This document shows positions 1 to 9,257 of a stretch of 64,000 nucleotides of DNA, one piece after another; within the stretch, counting starts at the first letter, position 1; each line of letters begins with the position of its first letter. A model generated the notes under the pieces. It made no database searches and was not told the DNA's origin. It saw nothing but the letters and a program-made list of their open reading frames with translations. Origin of the DNA: Isoetes taiwanensis (lineage: Eukaryota; Streptophyta; Lycopodiopsida; Isoetales; Isoetaceae); contig JAJEKV010000049.1 in NCBI GenBank assembly GCA_021234155.1, positions 8,466,036 through 8,530,035 of the forward strand, read 5' to 3'. The translations under genes were made by a program, and so were the position numbers.

Positions 1-856
1 TGAGCCATAGAAGATCGCATTGCAATAGGGCAACAGGACAAGTGGATGATGAAAGTCTAGCAAATGCTACTGAATGGCCTCTAATAGACTAGTCTCATTT
101 GGAGCAATGAATGAAAATAGACCAGTCTAAAGGTTCAAAAGTAATATCTTGCCAGCTTAGTATCAATGCCTCAAAAATACGTAAAAATGAAATGAAAGAT
201 GGAGTAATCGAGGTGGTTTTTGACAGGTCTATAAAGGACGCAAATGGGGAAGCAAAACATATGATAATGGAGTGCACATGGGTAGGGAGCAAAGGTAGGT
301 GAGAGCAAGAAGTAGGTGTATGACAAATACTAGATTGACGAAACAAAGGGGGTAGAGGCGAGGAAACGGGAGAAGGTAAGTTGACAAATTGGTGGAAAAA
401 AGCAATGGCAGAAAGGAGAGAGAATGAAGAGAACTGATTTATTTTGGAGGAATGCAAAAAAGGCATCGATAATAATAGGAGATGGAGGAAGATAAGGAAT
501 AGACATCGAAGAGCACTAGGTGCAAAGCGATGAAAGATAGCAGAATAAGCATGAAATGTAACTGGCGAGCGAGAAGGCAGGAGTACCAAAGGTGGAAAAA
601 TATAGGTGCAATTAACTGGAAGGCACCAACCAAAATACGATTGAAAAAAACAAAAAGACGCAGGGTAAGTAATATTGCTAAAAAAGATAACAAATTTAAG
701 GTAAAACAACAAATCTACTATCCTCCTAATAATCAAAGAAAAATATACAACACCTATTAAGGTAAAACTTGTACTCTTGCATAACACCATCTCATACACC
801 ACAACACTACATTCAACAAGGCGTGTGCAAAAGTGATGTGCTTTTGGAATAGACAT
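1..856 (-). pseudogene. Tyrosine recombinase fragment of a DIRS-like retroelement, cut by the window edge
   Basis: A 253-codon open frame (856 down to 95) reads as the N-terminal and first catalytic part of a phage-type tyrosine recombinase. Around residues 120-150 it has the SAM-like core-binding pattern SLLSAIAFFHQFVNLPSP. At residues 225-238 is LRIFEALILSWQDI, matching the box-I arginine motif (LRxSEALxLxWxDI), with the arginine kept. Beyond the stop at 95-97, towards position 1, TCPVALL resembles the usual CPVxAL segment in another frame, so the catalytic domain probably continues outside the window. In DIRS elements this enzyme integrates a circular DNA copy. The frame is broken and low in complexity (many F, S and L), so it is a relic. 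Family call is by motif only. Confidence 0.6.
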
Positions 857-962
857 AAACCCAATTAAATGAATGATGGTTTTGTTCGTTTAGCTTTTGA
901 ACCTACAATGAACATGACGTTAGACTTATTAGATTTTCTTAGAAAACTAGAGAAAGCATTTT

Positions 963-1280
963 AACACCTGTTTTGCTTATGCTCATCGTATTCCTTCGAA
1001 CACGTTCACTTATGACTGGCACATATTCAATAACTATTTTCCTCCACCACCTTTAGTTCCTCAAGTTTTGGCACGTGCCACACCATGCCATGCCTGAATC
1101 ATCCTTATTGTTTTATTTTGGTCTTTCGTTTCCTGGTGGCCTCTTCTATAGCTTGGAATGTCTTGGGCTCCCTTTGTATACGATTCTATGTTCTTTGATG
1201 AGCTTTCTCATGCCATTCTTCCTCATCTTGTTGTTTCTTTTGCCAGTTGTCGTCGAGATGTTATAGTCTTTGGCTGGCAG
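963..1280 (+). pseudogene. DIRS-like RNase H region, C-terminal fragment with two stops
   Basis: One frame of 106 codons aligns over its whole length with the C-terminal part of the DIRS-like RNase H ORF at 26944-27726. Shared blocks are FAYxHRIP, FTYDWHxFNN, PPPxxVP, SWWPLL, MFFD and CRRDV. In-frame stops are TGA at 1095-1097 and TAG at 1149-1151. It lies on the plus strand while the adjacent recombinase relic is on the minus strand, so the two are divergent, unlike the collinear order in the 25-33 kb element. Either an inversion or two separate insertions would explain this. The homology is seen directly in the translation; function is surely lost. Confidence 0.8.
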
Positions 1281-1612
1281 ATCTAGAGGGATGGCCTCCA
1301 TACTCAATGTGGCCCAAACCAGTCAAGACGACTACCAAGAAGTATAAGGCAGACAAAAAACCTTCAAACTGAAGCACGATATTGAATACGAGAAGAAAAA
1401 TGCAGCGTACAAGATATATCTCCCCCGATGGATAAAGTATATAATTATTGGTATTGGAAGCAAAGCGTGCCGAAGTTTATCAAGAGTGGCAGATCCTGAT
1501 CAAATATCAAGACCCCAGCACCTCGACCAGCTTCATTGAAGAGGGCCCATCACGGGCCGAATTCCAAGCATAATCGAGCTTTTAAAGAGACCGACACTTT
1601 CAACGATGCACG

Positions 1613-1847
1613 AACTTGTTGATTCGAAAAGCCCCCTTCAAACTCTTACTTCGGAAGGTCATGCAAGATTTTAAGATGGATTATTGGGTCACATATATGA
1701 TGATGAGGAGTTGCTAAGAAGCGGTCAAAGCAGAGCTGACCCAATTATTTGAGGAGGCCAATCTATGCCAAAAGGGTGATTTTTATGCCAAAGGACATGA
1801 ACTTGGCTCTAAGAATAAGGAAAGTGAAGACCATAGGAAATTTTTAG
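1613..1847 (+). pseudogene. Histone H3-like relic (C-terminal half)
   Basis: Read on the plus strand, this gives LLIRKAPFKLLLRKVMQDF, then an EAVKAELTQLFEEANLC-like stretch, then after a frame change KRVIFMPKDMNLALRIR. These correspond in order to the H3 alpha-1, alpha-2 and alpha-3 regions ([49 protein letters not shown]). One in-frame stop and at least one frameshift are present. It starts about 330 bp after the DIRS RNase H fragment. It may be a decayed relative of the H3 fusion in the gypsy element at 36264-37592, or a separate histone copy. The motif order makes chance unlikely, but the assignment was made by eye. Confidence 0.65.
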
Positions 1848-2561
1848 TTAATTTTGTTCATGTTATATTATGTAGAACCTTATTGTCTTAATATAAAGTT
1901 AAGTTTTGGCATCTTAAAATGATAAAATGCGTGAAAATTGAACCACTCCGTTCACTCTATGCAAAAAGGGTTTCCTAGAGTCTCGAAAAGATCTTTGGCA
2001 CGAAGTAACCCGAGTCGGCATGTAGTTAACATAAAAGTAAAAGAAAAATGTTAAGTGTTAACAACCCAGTCATGCATCCTAGCATTTCAAATTATCTAGA
2101 ATCGAAGCAATAATTGATTGGCTAGCGTTGAAGAATGTCTCCGAAGTAAGTGCCATGAACCTACGCGAAAACAAGAGAAATACGTGGAAAATACGAAAGA
2201 AATGCGCAAGAAATATGCCAAGAATGGCAAAGAATCTAATATATAATGGAGAAACAAAAATACAATGGTCTGAAGACAAGCAGAAACACAAGCAAATAAT
2301 GTCTAGAAGGCTCAAGACTGGCGTTGAACCAGAATATCCATGCTAACATCGAAGACCCATTTATATACTGGAAAAGGGGCCTCTTTTCTACATGAATGCA
2401 TATGGGATATATGCGCCAAGTTCTTAAATGTTCTAGAACCTCCTGGATATCAATATGTATGAAGGATAATGCAAAATAATCTCCTCAATATGTAAGTGAA
2501 GTTTGGCAAAGGTGCTTGGCTTGCAACTAAAAGGTTGCGAGTTCAAATCCCACCTCATGAA
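1848..2561. other. No gene recognised; tRNA-like box near the end
   Basis: AT-rich sequence with only short unsupported frames. Around 2510-2560 a GAGTTCAAATCC segment resembles a pol III B box, preceded by a TGGCTTGCAAC stretch, so a decayed tRNA-derived SINE head is possible but not established. Confidence 0.3.
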
Positions 2562-3285
2562 CTAACTTTTTGCATTTGTGTGATGACTATCTTTTGTACA
2601 TATATATAATACTTGTATGATACGAATACTCGTATGGTCATCATACCATCCCCCCCCCCCCTTACGGTAGCGACGAGTCCTCGGAGCTGGAGCCGGAGTA
2701 CTCAAACTGAACTTATCTGGGTAACATTGGTGAAAATTCGCAATTGTATCAGGCGCATTAGTCAGATTCTCAGCAGGTTCTCATGTTCTATCACTTAATA
2801 AGTAACCATTCCAATTGACAAAGTAATACAAGCACCAACGCAGAAACTTGGAGTCCAAAATCTCGTGAACCTCGAACTCCTCATGATCATCCATTTCCAC
2901 TGGTGGTAACTCCACCTCATGCAACTAACTTTTTGCATCCATGTGACGACTATCTTTTGTACATATATATAATACTTGTATGATACAAATACCCATATGG
3001 GCCTCACACGCCCTCCCCGCCTCTTATGGTGGCGACGAATCCTCGGAGCTGGAGCCGGGGTACTCAAACTGGGCTTATCTGGGTAACATCGGTGAAAACT
3101 CGCAATTTTATCAGGCGCAGTAGTCAAATTCTCAGCAGGTTTCTAGGTTCTATCACTTAATGAGTACTATCCTAATCGACAAAGTAAAACTTGGAGTCCC
3201 AAATCTCGTGAACCTCGAACTCCTCATGATCATCCATTTCCACTGGTGGAGGTGGCGGAGGAATGTGATCCAGGAAAGGATTAAC
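2562..3285. repeat. Tandem duplication, two 362-bp units
   Basis: The block beginning CTAACTTTTTGCAT occurs at 2562 and again at 2924. Both copies continue through the same ATATATATAATACTTGTATGAT segment, a C-rich spot (a run of Cs near 2650 in copy one) and the end of a chromodomain-type reading frame. The copies differ by scattered substitutions and small gaps. The unit covers the 3' end of the decayed chromovirus to the right, so only its tail was duplicated. Confidence 0.8.
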
Positions 3286-5419
3286 TGTGTAAGGCTCCAA
3301 GAGCAAAACATGAAATACTAGATGGAAACGAGCAACTGGAAGGAGCTGGAGCCAGAATGCTATATCATTGATCTGGGCCGAGATCTAGTAAGGACCGAGG
3401 CAGCGATAATCAAGCTTGTTACAGGGACGTGAGGTAGAAAGGTCCCTACGGAGAAGCTAGACAAGGTCATCAATATGAAACCTGCCGATGTAAATCGGCA
3501 TAATGCTAGTAGCGCTCTTGTGCCTAGAGAAGATGGTGCTGAGGATCTAATTGATGGGGTTTCTCAAATGGGGACTCAGAACTAGGATTTATAGAGGCAC
3601 TGCCAACCACATCAAAGGACCAATGAGGATATTGGTTAGAATTCAGAAAGAATGGAGTATGTCCAGTGGAAGCATAGACTGAGTTATTATAGGTAAACTC
3701 GGTTAGTAGAAGATAATCAAACCAATCGTCCTGCTGATAATTGACAAAACATCTCAAATATTGTTCCACAGTCTGATTCGTACATTCCTCTTGCCCATTA
3801 CTTTCTGGATGATGGCTGACTGTCAGTGAGCATTCAATATACAATAACTCCAAAAGCCGCTTCCAAAAACCTATAACGAATTGGAATCCACGATTGCTGA
3901 CAATATTGTATGGCAGTCCATGAAGTCTGACTACTTCACGAAGGAAAATATCAGTTGTTCCTTCATTGGTGATGTTGACATCGTAGGGAATAAAATGAGC
4001 AATCTTAGAGAAATGATCAACACCAACCATGATGGCATCATGTCCCCGAGAGAGTGGCAGCTCCTAAATAAAGTCCATATAAATAATCTTTCAAGGATCA
4101 TCCGAAATAGAGTGGTTGTCATGAGGAATATGTCTCGGAACCTTCACTCGATAGCAGATATCATAGAATCAAATAAAAACTTTGACAGAGCGACGAAGCC
4201 CGGGCCACCAATACTTTCGACTAATAAGTTCAAGAGTCTTGGCTACTCCAAAATGTCTAGCCATAGGTGAATTATACAAGCCTAAAGAACCTGAAATCGA
4301 GAAGCACCGTGTGGAACATACAGAAGCCCATCGCGGAACAGAATTCCATCTCGAATCTCAAAACAATCATAGTTCGACCGCATTTGCCGAGAAGATGATG
4401 CTGAACCAAGATGCGAAAATACATCTTGAGCCAACAGAACAGAGGACAGAGATGCCTGAACAGACCCCAACAAGGCGGTATCATGAGGCCTCTCGAACAA
4501 ACTGGTGGCCATAAGCTGGAACCGATCAGGCCCTATGATAACCTGTGATTACTGATCAAAGATGGGATCATCCGGCATGGGCTCAAGATAGGAGCATCGA
4601 GACAAGGCATCAGGCTCCCCTTGGAGAGGTCCAGGATGGTACTTGCTCACGAAATCAATGCAGGATAATATTTGAGTATGCCACCGGGTCTGCGACGGTT
4701 GAGCACTCCAGCAGACTGAAAATATTCCAGATTTCGATGATCCGTATAGATTGTTACCTTATGAAGAGATCCTTCCAGAAAACGTCTTCATTCCTCGAAA
4801 GAATCAACTACAGCTAACAACTCTTTGTTATAAATAGGATAATTAATTTCAGCAGCCTGGAACTTTTGCGAGTGATAGGCGATTGGATGTAGCTCATAAT
4901 CATCCCCCTTCTGTGATAGGATACTGTCAAGAGCAAAATTAGAAATATCAGCTTCGACAACAAAGGGGCATGAAAGGTCTGCATGAGCAAGAACTGGTGC
5001 CATCGTAAAAGCATATTTCAGACTAACGAAGGCAGCTTCTGCTTCGACACTCCATTCAAATGGCACACCCTTTGCCGTGAGGCAGTTTGGCATATAACCC
5101 ATGTTCACGAAGCTTCTGGAGAACTTGTCGAACATGCCTCTCATGATCTTCAAAAGCCTTAGGATAAATAAGAATGCCATCCAAATAGATGATAACAAAG
5201 ATGTCTAAGAACTCCCGGAAGATATCATTGGCCATATGCTGCTAATACTACTGGGGCGTTGGTAAGCCCAAACGGCATAACTGTGTACTCGAAATGGCCA
5301 TATCGAGTACGAAATGTTGTTAATGGCAATTGATCGAAAGCAGGGACTTGGAGTCGAGTGCCTCGACCAGTAGAGAGGACCGTTGTTGGGATAATACTGT
5401 CTTGAGATTCTATGATCAT
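2795..5419 (-). pseudogene. Decayed Ty3/gypsy chromovirus pol (RT, RNase H, integrase, chromodomain)
   Basis: Read from high to low coordinates, the order is typical of a chromovirus. [22 protein letters not shown] at about 5225-5330. RT thumb and RNase H: 4788-5198, with VLAHADLSCPFVVEADIS and YNKELLAVV. Integrase core: 3524-4030, with GVDHFSKIAHFIPY, the HHPESNGQEE segment and the usual VEQYLRCF block. Chromodomain: about 3130-3260, beginning EFEVHEIWDSKFYFVD, then in another frame PDKIASFHRCYPDKP (2795-3127). Stops and frameshifts interrupt it everywhere, and gag and protease are missing. Integrase chromodomains are known to direct insertion to chromatin marks. Inactive. Confidence 0.85.
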
Positions 5420-5579
5420 TTTTGTTGTATCTATTCAATGCCTTTTTTATCCTAAATTTCCACAAGGACAATAATTGATAAATGATCAGCATGTCCATTG
5501 TTGAAATACCGAGGAACAGAACAATTAACCCTTTTGCGTGATTGATTGTATTGTTGTTACAACAATTGCACTCAAACTT

Positions 5580-5965
5580 TGTGACGCTGCCCGAACCTAT
5601 ACAATGCTCCCATCATATAAATACAGAAAATTCCCCTTCCATGGCGACTCCATCACCACAGAAAGGCCCTTTGTCTGACTCGAACCACTTGTGATGGGCA
5701 AGTATCCGGGTAAAAGATACAGAGGTGTCATTCGTCCCATGCTTGCTATGGAAATCCTATATAGCGGAATCGTACATACATATTAGCACCTGGCAACAAT
5801 ATAAATAAATAATATGCCACCACGAAGGCTGGCTCATCCATCATCAATATGAGCAACAACATATATAATACCAACATAATATAAGAAATGCACCATAAAT
5901 GAGGATTCTACCCCAGGCTCAGACTCAAGGGGGTCAACTAACAGTCAGGGCCTCCAGATCACAAC
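5580..5965 (-). repeat. LTR fragment of the TGTGACGCTCCC gypsy family
   Basis: Begins TGTGACGCTGCCCGAACC and follows the same path as the LTR fragment at 44250-44640: TATAAATA, the ATGGCGACTCCATCACCAC block, CCACTTGTGATGGGCAAGT and the GGATTCTACCCC stretch. It more distantly follows the first third of the intact LTRs at 7584 and 38302. It adjoins the right end of the decayed chromovirus, where a 5' LTR of that minus-strand element would lie, but RT through gag is missing between them. Confidence 0.75.
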
Positions 5966-5996
5966 AGATGGAATCATGACAATGGCGTTGGCTGGC

Positions 5997-6031
5997 ATAG
6001 AATAGAATAGAATAGAATAGAATAGAATAGA
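5997..6031. repeat. (AATAG)n microsatellite
   Basis: Seven uninterrupted five-base repeats adjoin the LINE 3' end and are best read as its tail. Confidence 0.95.
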
Positions 6032-7128
6032 TTTTTTATCGTCCACGGAGACCAATTGGCCTATGGGACCCAAACAAAAAGAGAACAACAAGCGTATTAC
6101 TGTCAGGATTAAAAAATCCCCGCCCCGAAGGGTTTTCAAAGGAAAAACCTTAGCAGTAATAAGTATGCTGGCACGCTGTACAATTGTATAGGACAGTTCA
6201 ATACTGTTCCGGAGGACACAACTGAGTCCATGCATCCATAACCTCCTGGAGGTATGACCCCAACAAACCCATTGAAGCCGTATTGAATAACTCATGCAAT
6301 GGGGCAAATGTTGGGCAGATCTAGAGGGCATGACATTCATCCTCAATGGCGCCTTGGTGGCAACACTGGCAAAGCCTTTCCTCTCGTGCTTCCCGAGCCC
6401 AACGTCCTGTCTCAATGCGGAGACAGTGTGCACTCGTGCGAATGGAAGCTATAAGTCTACGCTTCTTCATGGGTAAATGGGTGTACAAGTACTGGTGTGG
6501 GCCTCTCGTGAGGCTAGGATTGACTTGCTGCTGATAGTGTGCCAGCTTAACGTGCGTCAGAGCATCTGCATCCAGAGCTTGCGAAGGAAAGTAGCATCTA
6601 GGTACAGCTTAAGTGCTTTGTGATCTTTCTTTGTCCGTACTTATATGCATCTGTTTGCCTGTACACGCCAGGGTGAGAACCACTAAGCTTGCTTGTCCTT
6701 CCAGCAGGCTTTCAAGCATTGAGGACCCATCGCCATGGCCAAAGCAAGGTTGGGAAAACGTGTATCACCCATAGAGACCACCTTCTGGAAGTAAATGATA
6801 TGGCATTCCAATGCAGCCCATTGAAGGGGTAGAAAACCTGTCTCCTGAAGTAGGATCTGGTATGGAACTGTGGACTTTACCCCAAGGGCTCGTGCCAAGA
6901 AGGCTTTCTGCACCTGCTTGGATAGTAACCTTCGAAATTACGACATAATCCCGTGGGAGGATCATAGTTTATGTACACGACTGAAGTACCATAAGGCACT
7001 AAAGGAATGGTTGAAGTAGCTGGGGACCCTATCAAAATGTAGACAGCATATAGAATTCCAACATAGAGTTGGTCATTGTCCAGTTGGGAAGTCCGTGGCT
7101 CAGCCATATCATAAAGGTACATAGGCAA
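5997..7128 (-). pseudogene. LINE ORF2 C-terminal relic with (AATAG)n tail
   Basis: Minus-strand frames give the end of a non-LTR reverse transcriptase: QKAFLARALGVKSTVPYQIL and ETGFLPLQWAALE (6683-6913), typical of the post-RT region. Further on is an RIETGRWAR segment followed by a cysteine-histidine cluster of the form C-x2-C...EDECHALxxC (about 6290-6440), the C-terminal zinc-binding motif of these LINEs. The copy ends next to seven repeats of a five-base unit at 5997-6031, which reads as its 3' microsatellite tail, as left by target-primed reverse transcription. Frames are broken and the RT palm is absent: a 5'-truncated dead copy. The exact clade cannot be named. Confidence 0.7.
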
Positions 7129-7147
7129 TGGGTTTTGTTTTAAGGAA

Positions 7148-7375
7148 CTAGTCTGGGTGTTTGGTCTAGTGGTAACACACTAGTTCTTGCAACTATAGGT
7201 CTCGAGTTCGAGACTGCCCAGAATCGCACTATGAATTGTTGGGTGTCAAAACCCATAGACGCAATATAAAGTGGTTGGGGGCAGGGCCCAACTGAGCAAT
7301 GTAGTGTGGTGTGTAGTCACATGTCCAGTTGGATGCTGCTTAGTGGCGTGACGTTAAAATACTATCTATATATCT
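7148..7375 (+). mobile_element. tRNA-derived SINE
   Basis: The 5' part has a pol III A box in TTTGGTCTAGTGGTAACAC and a B box in CTCGAGTTCGAGACTGCC at tRNA-like spacing. A tRNA-unrelated body of about 150 bp follows, and a simple ATCTATCTACCTACC-type tail at about 7355-7385. Such internal promoters drive SINE transcription, and retrotransposition depends on a partner LINE; the LINE remnant just to the left could be of a partner family, but no shared 3' end is visible. Confidence 0.6.
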
Positions 7376-7385
7376 ATCTACCTAC

Positions 7386-7583
7386 CAAGGTTACACTTTA
7401 GCTAAGTTAGAGCATAGCTCTAATATTGTGGGATGAGTATGTGTATCATGTACGTACTATGGACCATATGTTAAACATCTTGGAGAGGTAATCTATGCAG
7501 TGATACGGGGAGAGAAGGACGAGTGTGGAACTTTTATGGAGGAGGATGGACGTTTCTTGGCGCACTGCTCCGCCTGCGGCTAG
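7386..7583. other. Unannotated left flank of the gypsy insertion
   Basis: No gene recognised. It ends in GCTAG (7579-7583), the target site duplicated again at 39940-39944, so before the insertion this sequence was joined to 39945 onward. Confidence 0.6.
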
Positions 7584-9220
7584 TGTGACGCTCCCTGAAC
7601 ATATACGACCCTCGGCCGTATACATACGGGGACTTTCCCCTCCCATGGCAACCAACTTGCCATAAGCAGGGCCCTCCGTCTAACTCGGGCCGTCTATAAT
7701 AAGACGCTCAAGTGAAGGACACAGAGGGGTCATTCGGACCACGCCTTCAATGGGCGCCTACGTCGCGGAAACGTGAATACAAGGGTTAGCACACAGCATA
7801 AATCACATATAAATAACCACCACGAAGGGTGGCACATCCATCCAAATACCAACGGCAAAGAATATGCATCTAAACCTAAGAAAACACCCCAAACCCCAGG
7901 TTCTACCCCCGTTCCGACTCCTGTGAGGATAGACTGACGGCTCGGCCACAAGAGATCAGCAGACAGAGGTATAACCTGGCATTGGCTGGTATAGAACATC
8001 GGCTAGGGTGGTCCACTCCATCCGTCCCTCCTGTGTGCACACTTTGCAGATGGGTCAATTCACGCTATGGCGTCGCTATAGCCTTCCCGGAGACGCAGGC
8101 TCGGGGGCATCACCCCTCGCCGAGCCTACTCCGGGGTTCATGAAGTCCCTGGCCCGATGAGGCAGGTCGTGAAGCGCCCCTTCCGAATCACAAGGGCTCC
8201 ATGGGTGAGCTAGAGAATACGCGGCCGCATCAGCGACCCCCGCATCCGTGCAGACTTACTCACCCTAAATCTACTCAAAGTGCAAGGTGCCCCATACGGG
8301 TCACACCTCTACACCTGGGAGTGTCGGACCCATACCCGCCCTCGTGGCCGGCGGCTATCGCCCTAGCTCACTTTGTAGGAGTCTCGGGGAGCCTTTTATG
8401 TTCGTGCAAGACCCCACCTCCACTTCACCACTTGTGTTCCTTGTCCGGTGCTAAGCCACATTACCATAGCATCTATGACCCTAGTGGGCTCTTGTGCACA
8501 GCCGCATCTAATCGGGTAATACTGGGGCTCTATCTAGGAGCATACTACAATAAATGGGCTCGAGAGGTCTCTATCCCCTTAATTCCCCCATTTCCGAATA
8601 ATACTAGGCAAAGAACCATCAATCCATCCTTTGAAAACAATCCCGGAATCAAAATATAAAGAGAACTTGCTTACCTTTACAATCAAGGGTTAGTTCCCTC
8701 ACAGTATAACACGTAGAGAACGGACAACCAACCCAACATGTGCCCAACAGGGCGCTATCCTAGAATTCACAACTACACTAGCCACCCACCACCAGGCCAT
8801 TGGACCCGACCTGTATCGCTGGGGATTTCCATCTTCTCGGTCCCCGTGTTACCGTCACAAGGGTGGCGTCCAACCGCCAAGGTGGCCTGGGTTCGTCACG
8901 GTCACGGGGTGGCGCTCCACCGCTCTTGGTGAATAGTGGTCGATACGGGGTGGTGATCCACCTTATTGGTCTCAATTAGCATTACCATGTTAGCCAATCG
9001 ATGGTGGCCACGTGGCGCCTTCCCAAGCCATAATTAACTTAATTATGCCTTTTTAATATGAGTTCCTTAATTATAGGTTATTATCATTAATAATTAAATT
9101 AGCATAGCTAATTTAATCCCTTTTAAGTCAACCCCCTAGGTTACCATACCCCATGGTGGCATATCTGTACTGGGTGACGTGTCAATATATTTATACGTAT
9201 ATCGTATAAATACTTGGAAC
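7584..9220 (-). repeat. 3' LTR of the gypsy element
   Basis: Aligns along its full length with 38302-39939, with many small indels and substitutions. The shared end is GTATAAATACTTGGAA, after which this copy reads ACGTGTCA and runs into the integrase remnant. The divergence from its partner is clearly larger than between the two copia LTRs, in line with gypsy being the older host element. Confidence 0.85.
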
Positions 9221-9257
9221 GTGTCAAAGGCGGTGTCAAAGGCGGTGTCGGTGGTAC
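9221..9257. repeat. Duplicated 12-bp unit at the integrase-LTR deletion junction
   Basis: GTGTCAAAGGCG occurs twice in a row, then a third time partly (GTGTCGGTGG). It sits where the integrase frame is fused to the LTR, so the deletion probably formed by slippage or micro-homology at this spot. Confidence 0.7.

Noticed and set aside
8201-8975. Open frames in both gypsy LTRs (8201-8659, 39 kb counterparts)
   Set aside because: They are not conserved in frame between the two LTRs and sit in LTR sequence; no domain.
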